Assembly: GCF_036231945.1 (NCBI RefSeq)
Contig: NZ_CP109599.1
Coordinates: forward strand, 682,001 to 746,000
DNA: 64,000 bases
Direction: 5' to 3'
Source of the DNA: Streptomyces sp. NBC_01429
GTDB lineage: Bacteria > Actinomycetota > Actinomycetes > Streptomycetales > Streptomycetaceae
The notes under the pieces are model-generated. The model made no database searches. It saw only the letters and a program-made list of their open reading frames with translations, and was not told where the DNA came from. A program made the position numbers and the translations under genes. This document shows positions 29,169 to 40,327 of the stretch, in pieces (positions within the stretch are counted from its first letter, which is position 1; each line of letters starts with the position of its first letter).

Positions 29169-30080
29169 GTGATACCGCACATACAGTTGCCGGGGCACGC
29201 TGCCGGCTGGACTGCGAAGGACCGGGCAGAGGTCGCTTCCGGTCTGGGCGCGGACTTACGGTTCAGAGGGTTCGTCTTCGTCCACAACCACGGCGTCCCA
29301 GCCGATCTGGTCGCAGAGGTCTATGCGGAGACGCGGCGGTTCTACCAACTGCCCCAGGCGGAGAAGAGCAGGTACGACGCCACTGAGCATTCCCAGTTCC
29401 TGGGGTACCGCGGGCTCGGCAGAGAACGCAGCCGCACCCACGGAGGCACCGAGGCGTGCGAGCAGTACCGGATCGGCAACACCACCGGCGAACTCCCCCT
29501 TTCCGTGTCCGCGGACTTCTGTCACGCACCGTTCGTGACATCGCTGGAGCTCTTCGGCCACCTGACGCGGCTGGGCGACGCCGTCCTCGCCGCCTGCGCC
29601 CTGGACCTGGGGCTCGAGGAAGACGCGTTCTCCCCCTACCTCGCGCAGGGCCCGCTGCACCGGCTGGGCCTCAACCACTACGGTGCGATCAGCTCCTCCG
29701 GCCCCGGCTCCACAGCGGGTGCGATGTCCCCGCACATCGACCTGTCCCTGCTCACCATCCTGGATCAGGACGAACCGGGCCTGGAGGTCCGCGATGCCGA
29801 CGGGCACTGGCTGGAGGTCCCCACCGTTCCCGGCGCGCTGTTCCTCTTCCTCGGCGACTACGTACAGCGATGGTCCAACGGGCGCCACCGGGCAGCCCCG
29901 CACCGTGTCAGAAGAGTGCATCGCGACCGGATGTCGATCCAGTACAAACACCGGCCCGATTACGGCGTCGTCGTCCAGCCCCTGGACGCTTTCACCAGTC
30001 CGGCAGAGCCTCCTGCCTATGCGCCGCTGAATACCGGCCCCGAATACGTAGCCGTGCTGAGATCCCTTCTCGGCAGGTGA
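29169..30080 (+). CDS. 2-oxoglutarate/Fe(II) oxygenase, isopenicillin N synthase family
   Basis: A 303-residue non-haem iron oxygenase with the family's two parts: DIOX_N (GFVFVHNHGVP near residue 34, then YQLPQAEK) and the jelly roll with SPHIDLS (His189, Asp191), APHRV (His245) and RxS (Arg254, Ser256) for 2-oxoglutarate. Start is GTG 29169 with GGGAGG about 8 nt upstream. Substrate unknown; similar proteins act in secondary metabolism and ethylene formation. It stands alone, so its link to the polyketide cluster 6 kb away is uncertain. Confidence 0.9.
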   Translation: MIPHIQLPGHAAGWTAKDRAEVASGLGADLRFRGFVFVHNHGVPADLVAEVYAETRRFYQLPQAEKSRYDATEHSQFLGYRGLGRERSRTHGGTEACEQYRIGNTTGELPLSVSADFCHAPFVTSLELFGHLTRLGDAVLAACALDLGLEEDAFSPYLAQGPLHRLGLNHYGAISSSGPGSTAGAMSPHIDLSLLTILDQDEPGLEVRDADGHWLEVPTVPGALFLFLGDYVQRWSNGRHRAAPHRVRRVHRDRMSIQYKHRPDYGVVVQPLDAFTSPAEPPAYAPLNTGPEYVAVLRSLLGR

Positions 30081-30263
30081 TCACGGCGGTGAAGCAGGGG
30101 GGGTCTCATGCTGTCACTGGACCGATCTTGTCCCTGCATGAATCGTCATTCTGACGGCCGGCCATGCCACCCTGCCGTCTGCTGTGACCGAGCCCGCCCG
30201 GACGATCACCACAGAGGACGCCGCAGAGGACGCCGCTTCGGAGCGGAGCCCGGCCGGGGAGCC

Positions 30264-30306
30264 CGCGCACCGGCCCGCTCCCGTGCTCGCGCGCGGCCGG
30301 TGCGCG
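30264..30306 (-). terminator. Hairpin downstream of pabAB remnant
   Basis: Perfect 12-bp inverted repeat CGCGCACCGGCC / GGCCGGTGCGCG directly after the stop codon (30307-30309) of the minus-strand gene remnant. The rest of the gap to the oxygenase gene shows nothing. Confidence 0.6.
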
Positions 30307-31175
30307 TCACCGCCCGCCGGGCTCCCCGTGCGCGTACGTCTGCGTCGGCAGTGCGCGCAGGGTGGTCTGGGCCTTGAGGAGCATTTCCTCGTACTCGGCC
30401 TCCGGGTCGGAGTCGAGGACGATGGCGCCGCCCGCGCCGATGGTCAGTTCGCCGTCGTGGCTGACGGCGGTGCGGATGGTGATGCTCAGGTCCGCCGTGC
30501 CCGTGTAGCCGACGAAGCCGATGACGCCGGAGTAGGACTCCACCGCCATGAGCGAGGGGACGGTGACGGTGCCGATCTCGCAGATCTGCCCGAGGTCGTT
30601 GCGGAGCAGGTCCACGATCATCAGGTTCTCGGCGCGCGTCCTGGGGTCCGTGCGCAGGGCGCGGCGCGTGGCCTCGTCGGTGTCCGGGTCCGGGTGCCGG
30701 GGGGCCGTGCCCTTGATCGGCTTCGCCTCCACCGTACGGGCGGCGTCCACCTTGAGGAACCGCCCGGGCGAGGAGCTGAACACCACGAGGTCGCCGAGGC
30801 GCAGCAGCGCGGCGTAGGGGGCGGGGTTGAGCCGCCGCAGGCGCCGGTAGTAGGCGAAGTCGTCGGCCGGTGCGGGCACGGCGCCGGCCCGGCCCTCGTA
30901 CGGGCCCGTGCCGCTGTCGCGCCCAGCCAGTGCCAGGTCCCGGAAGTTGGCCACGAGGCGGGCGCCGTGCTCCGTACAGATCGACTCCGGGTGGAACTGC
31001 ACGCCCCGCCACGCCCGTCGCGGTGGGCGAGGCCCATGATCACGCCGTCCTCGGCGCGCGCGGTGACCTCCAGGTGCGCGGGCACGGGCTCGGCGACGCT
31101 CAGCGAGTGGTAGCGCACGGCGGTGAAGTCCTGCGGGACGCCGGCGAAGAGACCCGTACCGCTGTGCCGCTCCAG
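30307..31175 (-). pseudogene. Decayed aminodeoxychorismate synthase (PabA-PabB fusion)
   Basis: Two pieces of a PabAB-type fusion remain. The C-terminal end of the glutamine amidotransferase part ([20 protein letters not shown], then [19 protein letters not shown]) is split by a 1-nt loss near 31015. It is joined directly to the second half of the chorismate-binding part (NPAPYAALLRLGDLVV, EAKPIKGTAPRH, AENLMIVDLLRNDLG, GGAIVLDSDPEAEYEE). Roughly 250-300 residues of the PabB N-terminal half are missing, and the usual SSSPERF reads SSSPGRF. The amidotransferase N-terminus is replaced by unrelated DNA at about 31175. No functional enzyme can result. Confidence 0.85.
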
Positions 31176-31304
31176 CGCAGGTTTCCGCACCGGGTGATCG
31201 GCGTCGGCATCGCCGAGCAGCACGTGGTCACGATGGCCGCCGGGCTGTCCATGGGCGGCGTGCACCCGGTGGTGGCCATCTACTCCACGTTCGTCCTCGA
31301 CCGG
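31170..31304 (+). pseudogene. Fragment of 1-deoxy-D-xylulose-5-phosphate synthase
   Basis: About 41 residues ([20 protein letters not shown], then [14 protein letters not shown]) match the start of the pyrimidine-binding domain of DXS, including the GIAEQH motif. No other part of the gene is present. It is joined in frame to a hydrolase fragment and abuts the PabAB remnant on the opposite strand. Confidence 0.8.
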
Positions 31305-31319
31305 TCCGGGGTGATCTGC

Positions 31320-31640
31320 TCTCCTGAAGCGTTCGTCGAGGACTTCAGTGCCGCCGTCGACTTCCTCGGCGTGCACCCGCTCGTGGACCACGAGCGCATC
31401 GGTGCCATCGGTGTCTGTGGCAGCGGCGGCTTCGCGCTGAGCGCAGCGCAGGTCGACCCTCGGATGAAGGCCGTCGCCACGGTCAGCATGTACGACATGG
31501 GCCGTGACCGCCGTCAGGGCCTGGGCGACACGATGTCCGAGGCCGATCGCCGCAAGGCCCTCCGGGACATCGCCGCGCAGCGGTGGAGCCGAGCAAAGTC
31601 CCGGGCACTGCCGAGGCACTGTCCGGCACAAGGCCCCAGC
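31320..31640 (+). pseudogene. Fragment of a dienelactone hydrolase-like alpha/beta hydrolase
   Basis: The frame encodes [20 protein letters not shown], then [20 protein letters not shown] and VSMYDMGR, the nucleophile-elbow region (GVCGSGG) of YcjY-like hydrolases. A frame change near 31581 continues similarity as [15 protein letters not shown]. No N- or C-terminal domain remains. The DNA from 31640 to 31844 holds nothing I recognise. Confidence 0.75.
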
Positions 31641-31844
31641 GGGCCACCAAGCCGTCCGGTAGTCGGTCCCCCCCGTCCGGCTGCCGGACCTCCAGGGCCG
31701 CCGCCGTACGACGCTTCCCGGGCGTCGCGGCGGCGGCCCGCCCGCATGTCCGCGGGCGGCTACCGCACTCACGGCCGGGAACGGACTCAACGTGCTGCTG
31801 GGCTCGTTCGTCCCGATCCCTCCCGTCGGCGGGGGTCTCCGGGG

Positions 31845-32727
31845 TCAGGCAGGCGTCTGTGAGGCGGACAGGTTCTGCTCGGCGGCCCAGGAGGCGAGGA
31901 GGCGCAGCCGTTCGTGGGTGGGCGAGCCGGGGGCGGCGGTCCAGACGGTCAGGTGCTGGTCGGGGTCGGTGTTGGCGGTGAGGGTGTCCCAGTCCAGGAC
32001 GAGTTCTCCGACGACCGGATGGTTGAGGCTCTTCGTGCCCACGGTGCGGGAGGCCACCTGATGGTCACCCCACCACCGGGCGAACTTCTTGTCCCGCAGC
32101 GACAGTTCACCGACCAGCTCGATCAGGCGGGGATCCTCGGGACACTTCGCGGCCTCCGTCCGCAGCTGGGCCACGGAGATCTGCGCGGCGGTCTCCCAGT
32201 CGGCGTACAGGGTGCGCATGGCCTGATCGGTGAACTGGATCCGGGGGTAGTTGCGGTGCTTCTCCGGGATCTGCGAGAAGTCGGTGACCAGGGCGGCGGC
32301 CAGCGCGTTCCAGGCCAGGGTGTCGCCGCGTCGGCCCCTGCACGATGGCCGGGGTGGCAGTGAGATCGTCCAGGACCCGCTGCAGCTGCGGCAAGACCAC
32401 CACCCGTACCCGGCGCCGGGTACGGGTGGTGGTCTTGCCCGCGAGCTGGAAGAGGTAGCCGCGCTCGTCGTCGTCCAGATGGAGTACGCGGGCGAGGACG
32501 TCCAGCACGGGCGCGGATGCCTGCATGCGGCCCTGTTCGAGACGGGTGTAGTAGTCGGTGCTGATGTTGGCGAGCTCGGCGGCCTCCTCGCGGCGCAGCC
32601 CGGCCACCCGTCGGGGCCTGTGGGTCTCGGGCAGTCCGACCGTGCGCGGGCTCAGCTCCGAGCGGCGCTTCTTGAGGAATTCTCCCAGCTCATTGAGGGG
32701 AGCGTTGCTGGTCGTGCTTCCCAGCAC
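31845..32727 (-). pseudogene. XRE-family regulator with MmyB-like domain, frameshifted
   Basis: The N-terminal part (start tentatively GTG 32727) has an XRE helix-turn-helix (REEAAELANISTDYYTRLEQ, then GRMQASAPVLDVLARVL). The frame then shifts at a GGGG run at 32335-32338 (after TPAIVQG); removing one G restores the second half (MRTLYADWETAAQISVAQLR, KKFARWWGDHQVASRT, TLTANTDPDQHLTVW), an MmyB-like ligand-binding domain. The gene is about 290 codons when repaired. It may be a true mutation or a sequencing error in a homopolymer. Confidence 0.8.
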
Positions 32728-32901
32728 GACATCGGTCGCACTTGGGGAAGGGGGGGGAGGATTTACTCCCAGGATGTGCCCCTCCCGGGATGGTTTTCTC
32801 TGCTTTTGGCGCCTGTCCTCGCGTGTGAGGCTCGGTGTGCCGCAGCCCGTCACGACCACCGGCCGCGGCACACCGACCCACGCACCGAAGGAAGTACCCC
32901 C

Positions 32902-33411
32902 ATGCGCGGAGCCCTCGCCCGCGCCGTCCCGGCCACCGCTCTCCTGCTGGCCGTGGCGGCCTGCGCCGACACCTCGCCGGCCCCGCCGCGTGCGACATCC
33001 TCCACCAGGCAGCAGACACCGACGGCCTAGGCACACACCGCACCGTCCGACAGGAACACCACCATGGACATCCGGGTCACCCTCGACGGCCGTTCCGTCG
33101 AGGGTGACCTGAACGACAGCCCTGCCGCCCTCGACTTCGCCTAACTGCTTCCGCTCACACTGGACTTGGAGGACTTCCAGCAGACGGAGCGGATCGCCGG
33201 CCTGCCGCACGGGCTGACCACCTCCGGCGCTCCCGAGCCGGCAGTGCCCAAGGCCGGCGACCTGACCTACTACGCGCCCTGGGGCAACCTGGCCCGCTTC
33301 TACCGCGACGGCGACTCCGCCTACGCCGACCTGCTCATCCTCGGCGACATCGACGCCGACACCGACCGGATTGCCGAGGCCGACCGCCACACCATCGAAG
33401 CCGCCTCCTGA
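32902..33411 (+). pseudogene. Cyclophilin-like lipoprotein with two in-frame stop codons
   Basis: ATG 32902 with GAAGGAAG upstream opens a lipoprotein signal (ALLLAVAAC). The same frame hits TAG at 33028-33030, then continues as MDIRVTLDGRSVEGDL...ALDFA, hits TAA at 33142-33144, and goes on as LLPLTLDLEDFQQTERIAGL and GDLTYYAPWGNLARFY to TGA 33411. The joined product is a cyclophilin-like domain protein of about 170 residues. Both stops are point changes, with no frame loss. Between 33412 and 33477 only a short start-like segment after AAGGAG remains. Confidence 0.8.
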
Positions 33412-33477
33412 CCAACCCGCCACGTGCAAGGAGAGAAACACACGTATCGCGGCCATCGTCCTGGTCTTCCTCATGCC

Positions 33478-33504
33478 CTGACCGGCGAGCGGCCGTCCGG
33501 TCAG
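33478..33504 (-). terminator. Hairpin at end of GH62 remnant
   Basis: Perfect 8-bp stem CTGACCGG / CCGGTCAG spanning the stop codon of the minus-strand remnant. Confidence 0.45.
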
Positions 33505-33786
33505 CAGGGGTTGGTCTGGGTGAGCAGGCCCAGTTGGTAAGGCAGTTGTGAATACGGCACGTTGGTGGATCCCGGATCCACGCCCTGGTAGAGAAGTCGC
33601 AAGTCGCAGGGATCGATCTCCATGGTCTGGTCGTACCCGGTGCGGATCAGTTCCCCGTGGCTGACGTCATTGGTCCACTGTCCGTTGGGGAAGGTCACAT
33701 TGGTCAGTCCGGCGAACGGGTTCGCGATCTGCGTCCAGGCTCCGTCCAGGCTGGGCGAGGTCCAGGCCCGGTAGACGCGAGGGCTG
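33501..33786 (-). pseudogene. C-terminal remnant of a GH62-type arabinofuranosidase
   Basis: Out of frame with the alpha-galactosidase and starting right after its stop, this encodes PRVYRAWTSPSLDGAWTQIA, NVTFPNGQWTNDVSHGELIR and LLYQGVDPG...LPYQLGLLTQTNPC, the end of GH62 alpha-L-arabinofuranosidases. The catalytic part is missing. GH62 enzymes often carry ricin-type lectin modules, so recombination between two lectin-bearing glycosidase genes could have produced this arrangement. Confidence 0.75.
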
Positions 33787-33789
33787 TCC

Positions 33790-35367
33790 TCAGACCTTGG
33801 TCCACTTCTGGTTGCCGCCGCCGTTGCAGTCCCGGATCTGTACCTTGGCGCCGTTGGCGGCGCCGGCGACGTCGAGGCACTTGTTCGCGCCCACAGCGGT
33901 AGTGGTGCCGTCACTGTTGACCCCGAACTGCTGGTTGCTCTGACCGTTGCAGTCCCAGATCTCCACCGCCGTGCCACTGGCCGTGCCGTTGTCGTACACG
34001 TCCAGGCACTTGGTGTTGTTGTAAACCCGCAACTCCCCGGCCGAGGTCGAGGTGAACGACTGGTTCGCCCCGCCGTGGCAGTCCCAGATCTCGGCCAACG
34101 CACCGTTGACCTGCGACGCACCGGTGATGTCCAGGCACCGCCCCGAATCCTGCCCGCGCAGCCCGAACGACGTACCGGGGTCGCTCACGCCGCCGCCGGT
34201 GACGATGTACATCGCGGCCCCGTGACTGGGCACCGACGCGCTGATGGTGCCGCTGGTGGAGTTGGTGGTGTGTGCCCACAGGTCACGAACCGAGTAGCTC
34301 GACGCCGACCCGAGGCCTATCTGGGAGGCGGAGGTACTGATCGTGCTCGTGCCGCTGCCGCGGTTGAGCAGCACGACAGCCATGGACCCGTTGGCCATCG
34401 GCTTGGTCCAGATCTCCGTGTCGCCGTAGTCGGCGATCCGGTTGCCCTGCCGGCCGCCCCAGTCCTGGTTGACCGCGATGACCTCGGTGTTGGTCAGGGT
34501 CGAACGCGTGGCTTCGCTCATGGTGCGCAGGTCGTTGCCGGCCAGCAGCGGCGCGTTGAGCAGCGCCCACAGGCTGAAGTGCGCCCGGGACTCGGTGTCG
34601 GACAGGCCGTTGCCGACCTCCAGCATGTCCGGGTCGTTCCAGGCCCCCGGCTTGGAGAGGCCGGCCCACCCTGGCTGGGCATCGAGAATACCCATCACCG
34701 AGTTCCAGTTGCCCTCGATGTCCCACGTGGTGCGCCACGAGTTGCCGGTCGCCGGTCCCCACTGGTTGACGTCGTCCTCACCCCAGTTGCAGATCGCGAA
34801 CAGGATCGGCCGACCGGTGTTCGCCAGGGCGTCACGCATCGCTGTGTAGCGGTCCTGACCGCTGCGACCCTGGTGATCACCACAGTTGTCGTACTTCAGG
34901 TAGTCGATCCCCCACGACGCCCACGTGTTCGCGTCCCGCTGCTCGTAGCCCAGGCTCGCCGGGTACCCCTGGCACGTCACCGTGCCGGCCGACGAGTAGA
35001 TGCCCAGCTTCAACCCCTTGCCGTGCACGTAGTCGGCGAGTGCCTTCATGCCGCTGGGGAACTTGTTGTGGTCCTCCACCAGACTGCCGTTGCCGTCCCG
35101 GTTCCACTCCGACCAACAGTCGTCGATGTTGACGTACTGGTAGCCGGCCGCGGCCATGCCGCTGGACACCATCACGTCCGCGGTCTGCCGGACCAGGGTC
35201 TCGTTGACGTCGCAGCCGAAGCTGTTCCAGTCGTTCCACCCCATCTGCGGCGTGCGGGCCAGGTTGTTCTCCAGGGCCTGAGCCGGCGACGGGGCGGCGG
35301 ACAGCGAGATCGGTAACGCGGCCACGACCACGACGGCCGAAAGCGCGAATCGCAAGAACTTGCGCAC
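33790..35367 (-). CDS. Secreted alpha-galactosidase (GH27) with ricin-type lectin domain
   Basis: A 525-residue secreted enzyme releasing terminal alpha-galactose from plant polysaccharides. Signal peptide residues 1-31 (cut after SPAQA). GH27 barrel residues 35-390: MGWNDWNSFGCDVNE, NIDDCWSEWNRD, the nucleophile in YLKYDNCG, and the acid/base in GAWNDPDMLEVGNG. Residues 400-525 form a beta-trefoil lectin (three repeats ending NQSF, NQQF and NQKW). Start GTG 35367 with GGAGG 4 nt upstream. A perfect CebR-type operator lies 90 bp upstream, implying repression lifted by oligosaccharides. Confidence 0.95.
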   Translation of the reverse strand: MRKFLRFALSAVVVVAALPISLSAAPSPAQALENNLARTPQMGWNDWNSFGCDVNETLVRQTADVMVSSGMAAAGYQYVNIDDCWSEWNRDGNGSLVEDHNKFPSGMKALADYVHGKGLKLGIYSSAGTVTCQGYPASLGYEQRDANTWASWGIDYLKYDNCGDHQGRSGQDRYTAMRDALANTGRPILFAICNWGEDDVNQWGPATGNSWRTTWDIEGNWNSVMGILDAQPGWAGLSKPGAWNDPDMLEVGNGLSDTESRAHFSLWALLNAPLLAGNDLRTMSEATRSTLTNTEVIAVNQDWGGRQGNRIADYGDTEIWTKPMANGSMAVVLLNRGSGTSTISTSASQIGLGSASSYSVRDLWAHTTNSTSGTISASVPSHGAAMYIVTGGGVSDPGTSFGLRGQDSGRCLDITGASQVNGALAEIWDCHGGANQSFTSTSAGELRVYNNTKCLDVYDNGTASGTAVEIWDCNGQSNQQFGVNSDGTTTAVGANKCLDVAGAANGAKVQIRDCNGGGNQKWTKV

Positions 35368-35457
35368 AGATCCTCCTCGTTGAGTCCGAGCGTGAGATGC
35401 GAGACCGCGGTCCCGCAGGTGGTGCGAGCCGTGTGGAGCCGGACACCCTCCACCGCC

Positions 35458-35471
35458 TGGGAGCGCTCCCA
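35458..35471. promoter_or_regulatory. CebR-type operator TGGGAGCGCTCCCA
   Basis: Perfect 14-bp palindrome identical to the cellobiose-responsive CebR box of Streptomyces (LacI family). It lies 90 bp upstream of the alpha-galactosidase start. One flanking base pair (C...G) extends the dyad to 16 bp. No cebR gene is in the window. Confidence 0.8.
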
Positions 35472-35994
35472 GACATGCGTGGTCCGAGGAGTGTCACGGG
35501 TGGTGCGTCGTGGGAGCCAGGCAGGGCGACATGTGTCGTCTGCAAACGGGGCGGTCACCGGGCCGGTGACGTGGAGGGGCTGCGAAACCGGTCCGTCCCG
35601 ACAGTTCATGCTTGGTGAAGGTGTTCGTTGGAAACCGTTTTAAAATGTCAAGTCGGCTTGGTTCTGTCAATCACTTCACCCAGTAAAACTTGGCACCCTT
35701 TCGGCTCCGCCTGCACCCACATCACCGGATTAGCGGCTTTGACATGCAGAACTCACTCGTATCACATGAGAGTTGCATGGCATGCCGCCACCGGGGTACC
35801 GGATCGCACCTCCCCTCGGGACTCTCCGAGCATGTTGATTGTTGTTGGATTGATCATCCATACCGCTGCCCACCCTGCGTCGGAGCTGGTGGCGTGCGAC
35901 GCGGGTGCCGCAGGAGCGTCAGCCGACAGTCGCCCGGTTTGCGGGCAGCTCTCCACCTCGGCCCTCAGAGCAACGGCCGACAAGGCCGCGAGAG
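35472..35994. other. Upstream region of alpha-galactosidase and flank of IS remnant
   Basis: No gene. Around 35630-35700 the base composition is unusually A/T-rich for this window and includes TTGACA on the minus strand (35646-35651), a possible -35 for the alpha-galactosidase promoter; a matching -10 is not clear. From about 35800 rightward only weak frames continue from the IS remnant. Confidence 0.5.
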
Positions 35995-36529
35995 CCCGCG
36001 CCGGCAGATCCCGCAATTACCAAGAGCAAGGCACGGGAGGCATACGCCCTGTCCGCCCGCACGCGATCAGGGCGGATACGCGGCCTCCCCGGCCCGATGC
36101 GAGGCACGCGGACCTTCTCCAACACGGTTTCGAACTGCGGCAAGTCGCCGCGCTGCCCGGCCGTGATCACGATCGACATGGGCTTCTGGCCTTGCTCGAC
36201 GGCCAGGTGCAGCTTGGTGGAGAACCCGCCGCGCGACCTTCCCAGTCCGTGATCACTGGGCTCGGTGAACAGGCCACCTGGTGGTTCCTTCCGCAGGTCG
36301 CCCTGCTTGCGGTCCCCGGCCGCATGCTGGTGAGCGCGGCAGACCGTGGAGTCGACACTCAGGTCCCACGTGATCGCACCGTTCGCATCGGCCAGGGACT
36401 GAAGCTGGGTGAGTATCCGGTGCCAGGTGCCGTTCCGCTGCCACCGGCGGAACAGGTCCTAGACCCGACCCCACGGCCCGTACTCGTCGGGCACATCCCG
36501 CCACGGAATCCCGGTACGGATCCGGAACC
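35995..36529 (-). pseudogene. IS5-family transposase remnant
   Basis: One minus-strand frame reads FRIRTGIPWRDVPDEYGPWG, then a TAG stop (36459-36461), then DLFRRWQRNGTWHRILTQLQ, DLSVDSTVCRAHQHAAGDRK, GLGRSRGGFSTKLHLAVEQG, GRPRIRPDRVRADRAYASR. These are IS5-type DDE features (VDST, GGFSTKLH, ADRAY). The N-terminal part is missing, a stop interrupts it and the C-terminus decays. It cuts the gene at 36952, so the element landed in that gene. Confidence 0.85.
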
Positions 36530-36952
36530 GTCGAGCAGCTCGCAGGGGTCCGCGTCCCGGGGATCACCGATGGCACCGGCACGTGCCAAGGCCGAGGTCG
36601 CGGAAGGCGTCTCGTCGCCCGCGCCCGTCGCGCGCCCGCCATCGTTCTCCCGACCACCGCGGACGACGAGGAGACCGGCCGTGACCGCCGCTGCCAGAAG
36701 CAACGCCGCCAGCGTGAGCGCCGACGAACGGCGCCGACGGCGCACGGCCCTCGGCAGCCGGAGCCCGAGAGACCGGAGAGGGGCGAAGGCGCGAGGAGGC
36801 GGGAGGGGGGCCAGAGCCAGTGTGCGGCCGTCGTGCGGTTTCGCCCGGACGTGCGGGGGCGGCGGGACGGACCGCGTCAGCAGGCGGTGCGCCTCGGCGG
36901 CGTCGGGATAACGGTCACCGACCTTGTATCCGGCCTCGGGCGTCACCGGCAC
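36527..36952 (-). pseudogene. Membrane protein gene truncated by IS5 remnant
   Basis: The frame from GTG 36952 has a charged N-terminal part, one hydrophobic helix (ALTLAALLLAAAVTAGLLVV, near residue 80) after a basic run, and an extracytoplasmic stretch ending GDPRDADPCELLD, after which the reading enters IS5 DNA. A type II single-pass protein of unknown function whose C-terminal domain is lost. Confidence 0.6.
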
Positions 36953-37088
36953 CGTTCACTCCTCGTTCCCCTGCGCCACACGCATGGTTGCCTGACAGCG
37001 ACGGAGTGGACGCAGCGGGAACTCAACGGCGGGCCTTTTCGCCGGACTTCGTACGCTGCCCGGCCGTCGAGCCTATGGGGTAATCGCC

Positions 37089-37206
37089 TGGTTATTCACG
37101 GATCACGCCTACACCGCCAAGGGAAAGCTCTCGAAGAGCACGTACGTCTGCTACGCCTGCCGCAAGGACACCTGGGGCTACGCCAAGCCCTCCTCCGGGG
37201 CCCACA
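37089..37206 (+). pseudogene. Short orphan C-terminal-like fragment
   Basis: Plus-strand frame encodes FTDHAYTAKGKLSKSTYVCY, then ACRKDTWGYAK. The balanced composition and two Cys look like real former coding DNA, but I cannot place the family. It lies between the truncated membrane protein gene and a second IS fragment. Confidence 0.3.
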
Positions 37207-37224
37207 CCGGAGCCGGAGCCGGAG

Positions 37225-37371
37225 CCGGATGGCCTTGGAGCTGTAGCCCTTGTCGCCCAGAACGTGATCCGGTTTCACGCGTGGCCGTCCGGGACCGGTC
37301 CGGGACACCCGGTCGCCCCGCCGCAGGTCGCGGTGGGCATCGACCTGGTCGACAATGGCCGAAACGGACAC
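37225..37371 (-). pseudogene. Second IS5-family transposase fragment
   Basis: Minus strand encodes GPGRPRVKPDHVLGDKGYSS, then KAIR, the conserved segment before the last catalytic residue of IS5-group transposases. It differs in sequence from the remnant at 35995-36529, so it is another element. Both ends are lost. Confidence 0.65.
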
Positions 37372-37419
37372 CCGGCCGGGTGCCGCGCCCCTGAGCCGTG
37401 GCGGAGAGGCAGGGCGGCC

Positions 37420-37932
37420 ATGAGCGTCATCGAAGGCGCTGTCGATGTCGAGGTTCCGGTCCGTATGGCCTACAACCAGTGGACCCAGTTCGAGTGTTTT
37501 CCCCGGTTCATGCGGGGAGTGCGGCGGGTGGATCGGTCACGTTCCGCCATGACGCACTGGGTGACCGGGTTCGGCGGTGTGACCCGCGAGTTCGACGCGG
37601 AGATCACCGAGCAGCGCCCCGACGACCGAGTGGTGTGGCGCACGGTGGGCCCGCCCCGGCTGACCGGTTCGGTGTGTTTCCTGCCGTTGGGGGAGAGCCG
37701 CTGCCGGGTCACCCTCCGCATCGATTTCGCCCCGCGCGGCGCCGTCGAACGCGCCGGGGACGCCCTGGGCGTGGTCCGCAGGCAGGTCCACGCGGATCTC
37801 CGGCGCTTCAAGGAGTACATCGAGGGCCAGGGCCGGGAGACCGGGCGGTGGCGGGGCACCATCAGCGACGGCCGTGTCAAACCGGACTCCGACCGTCTGC
37901 CGCCGCCGGTGCCGAACTGGCCGAGCGGCTGA
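37420..37932 (+). CDS. SRPBCC (START-like) family protein
   Basis: A 170-residue protein of the polyketide-cyclase/dehydrase-like SRPBCC superfamily: VDVEVPVRMAYNQWTQFECF, then PRFMRGV, and a C-terminal amphipathic helix (VVRRQVHADLRRFKEYIEG). These bind hydrophobic ligands; many actinobacterial members are of unknown function and occur near stress genes. ATG 37420 has GGAGAGG upstream. Located 36 bp before the molybdoenzyme gene, likely in one transcript. Confidence 0.8.
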   Translation: MSVIEGAVDVEVPVRMAYNQWTQFECFPRFMRGVRRVDRSRSAMTHWVTGFGGVTREFDAEITEQRPDDRVVWRTVGPPRLTGSVCFLPLGESRCRVTLRIDFAPRGAVERAGDALGVVRRQVHADLRRFKEYIEGQGRETGRWRGTISDGRVKPDSDRLPPPVPNWPSG

Positions 37933-37968
37933 AGCAGACCGTACGAAGCGAAAAGCCGAGCGGAAGGT

Positions 37969-40266
<2,298 letters not shown>

Positions 40267-40327
40267 CGGCGACGAGCGACACCGACGGTCCACGGCCTTA
40301 CCAGGCAGCAACAGCAAGGAGCCCACT

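Noticed and set aside
30870..31862. A single 330-residue functional protein
   Set aside because: The frame is a join of a DXS fragment and a hydrolase fragment with unrelated ends.
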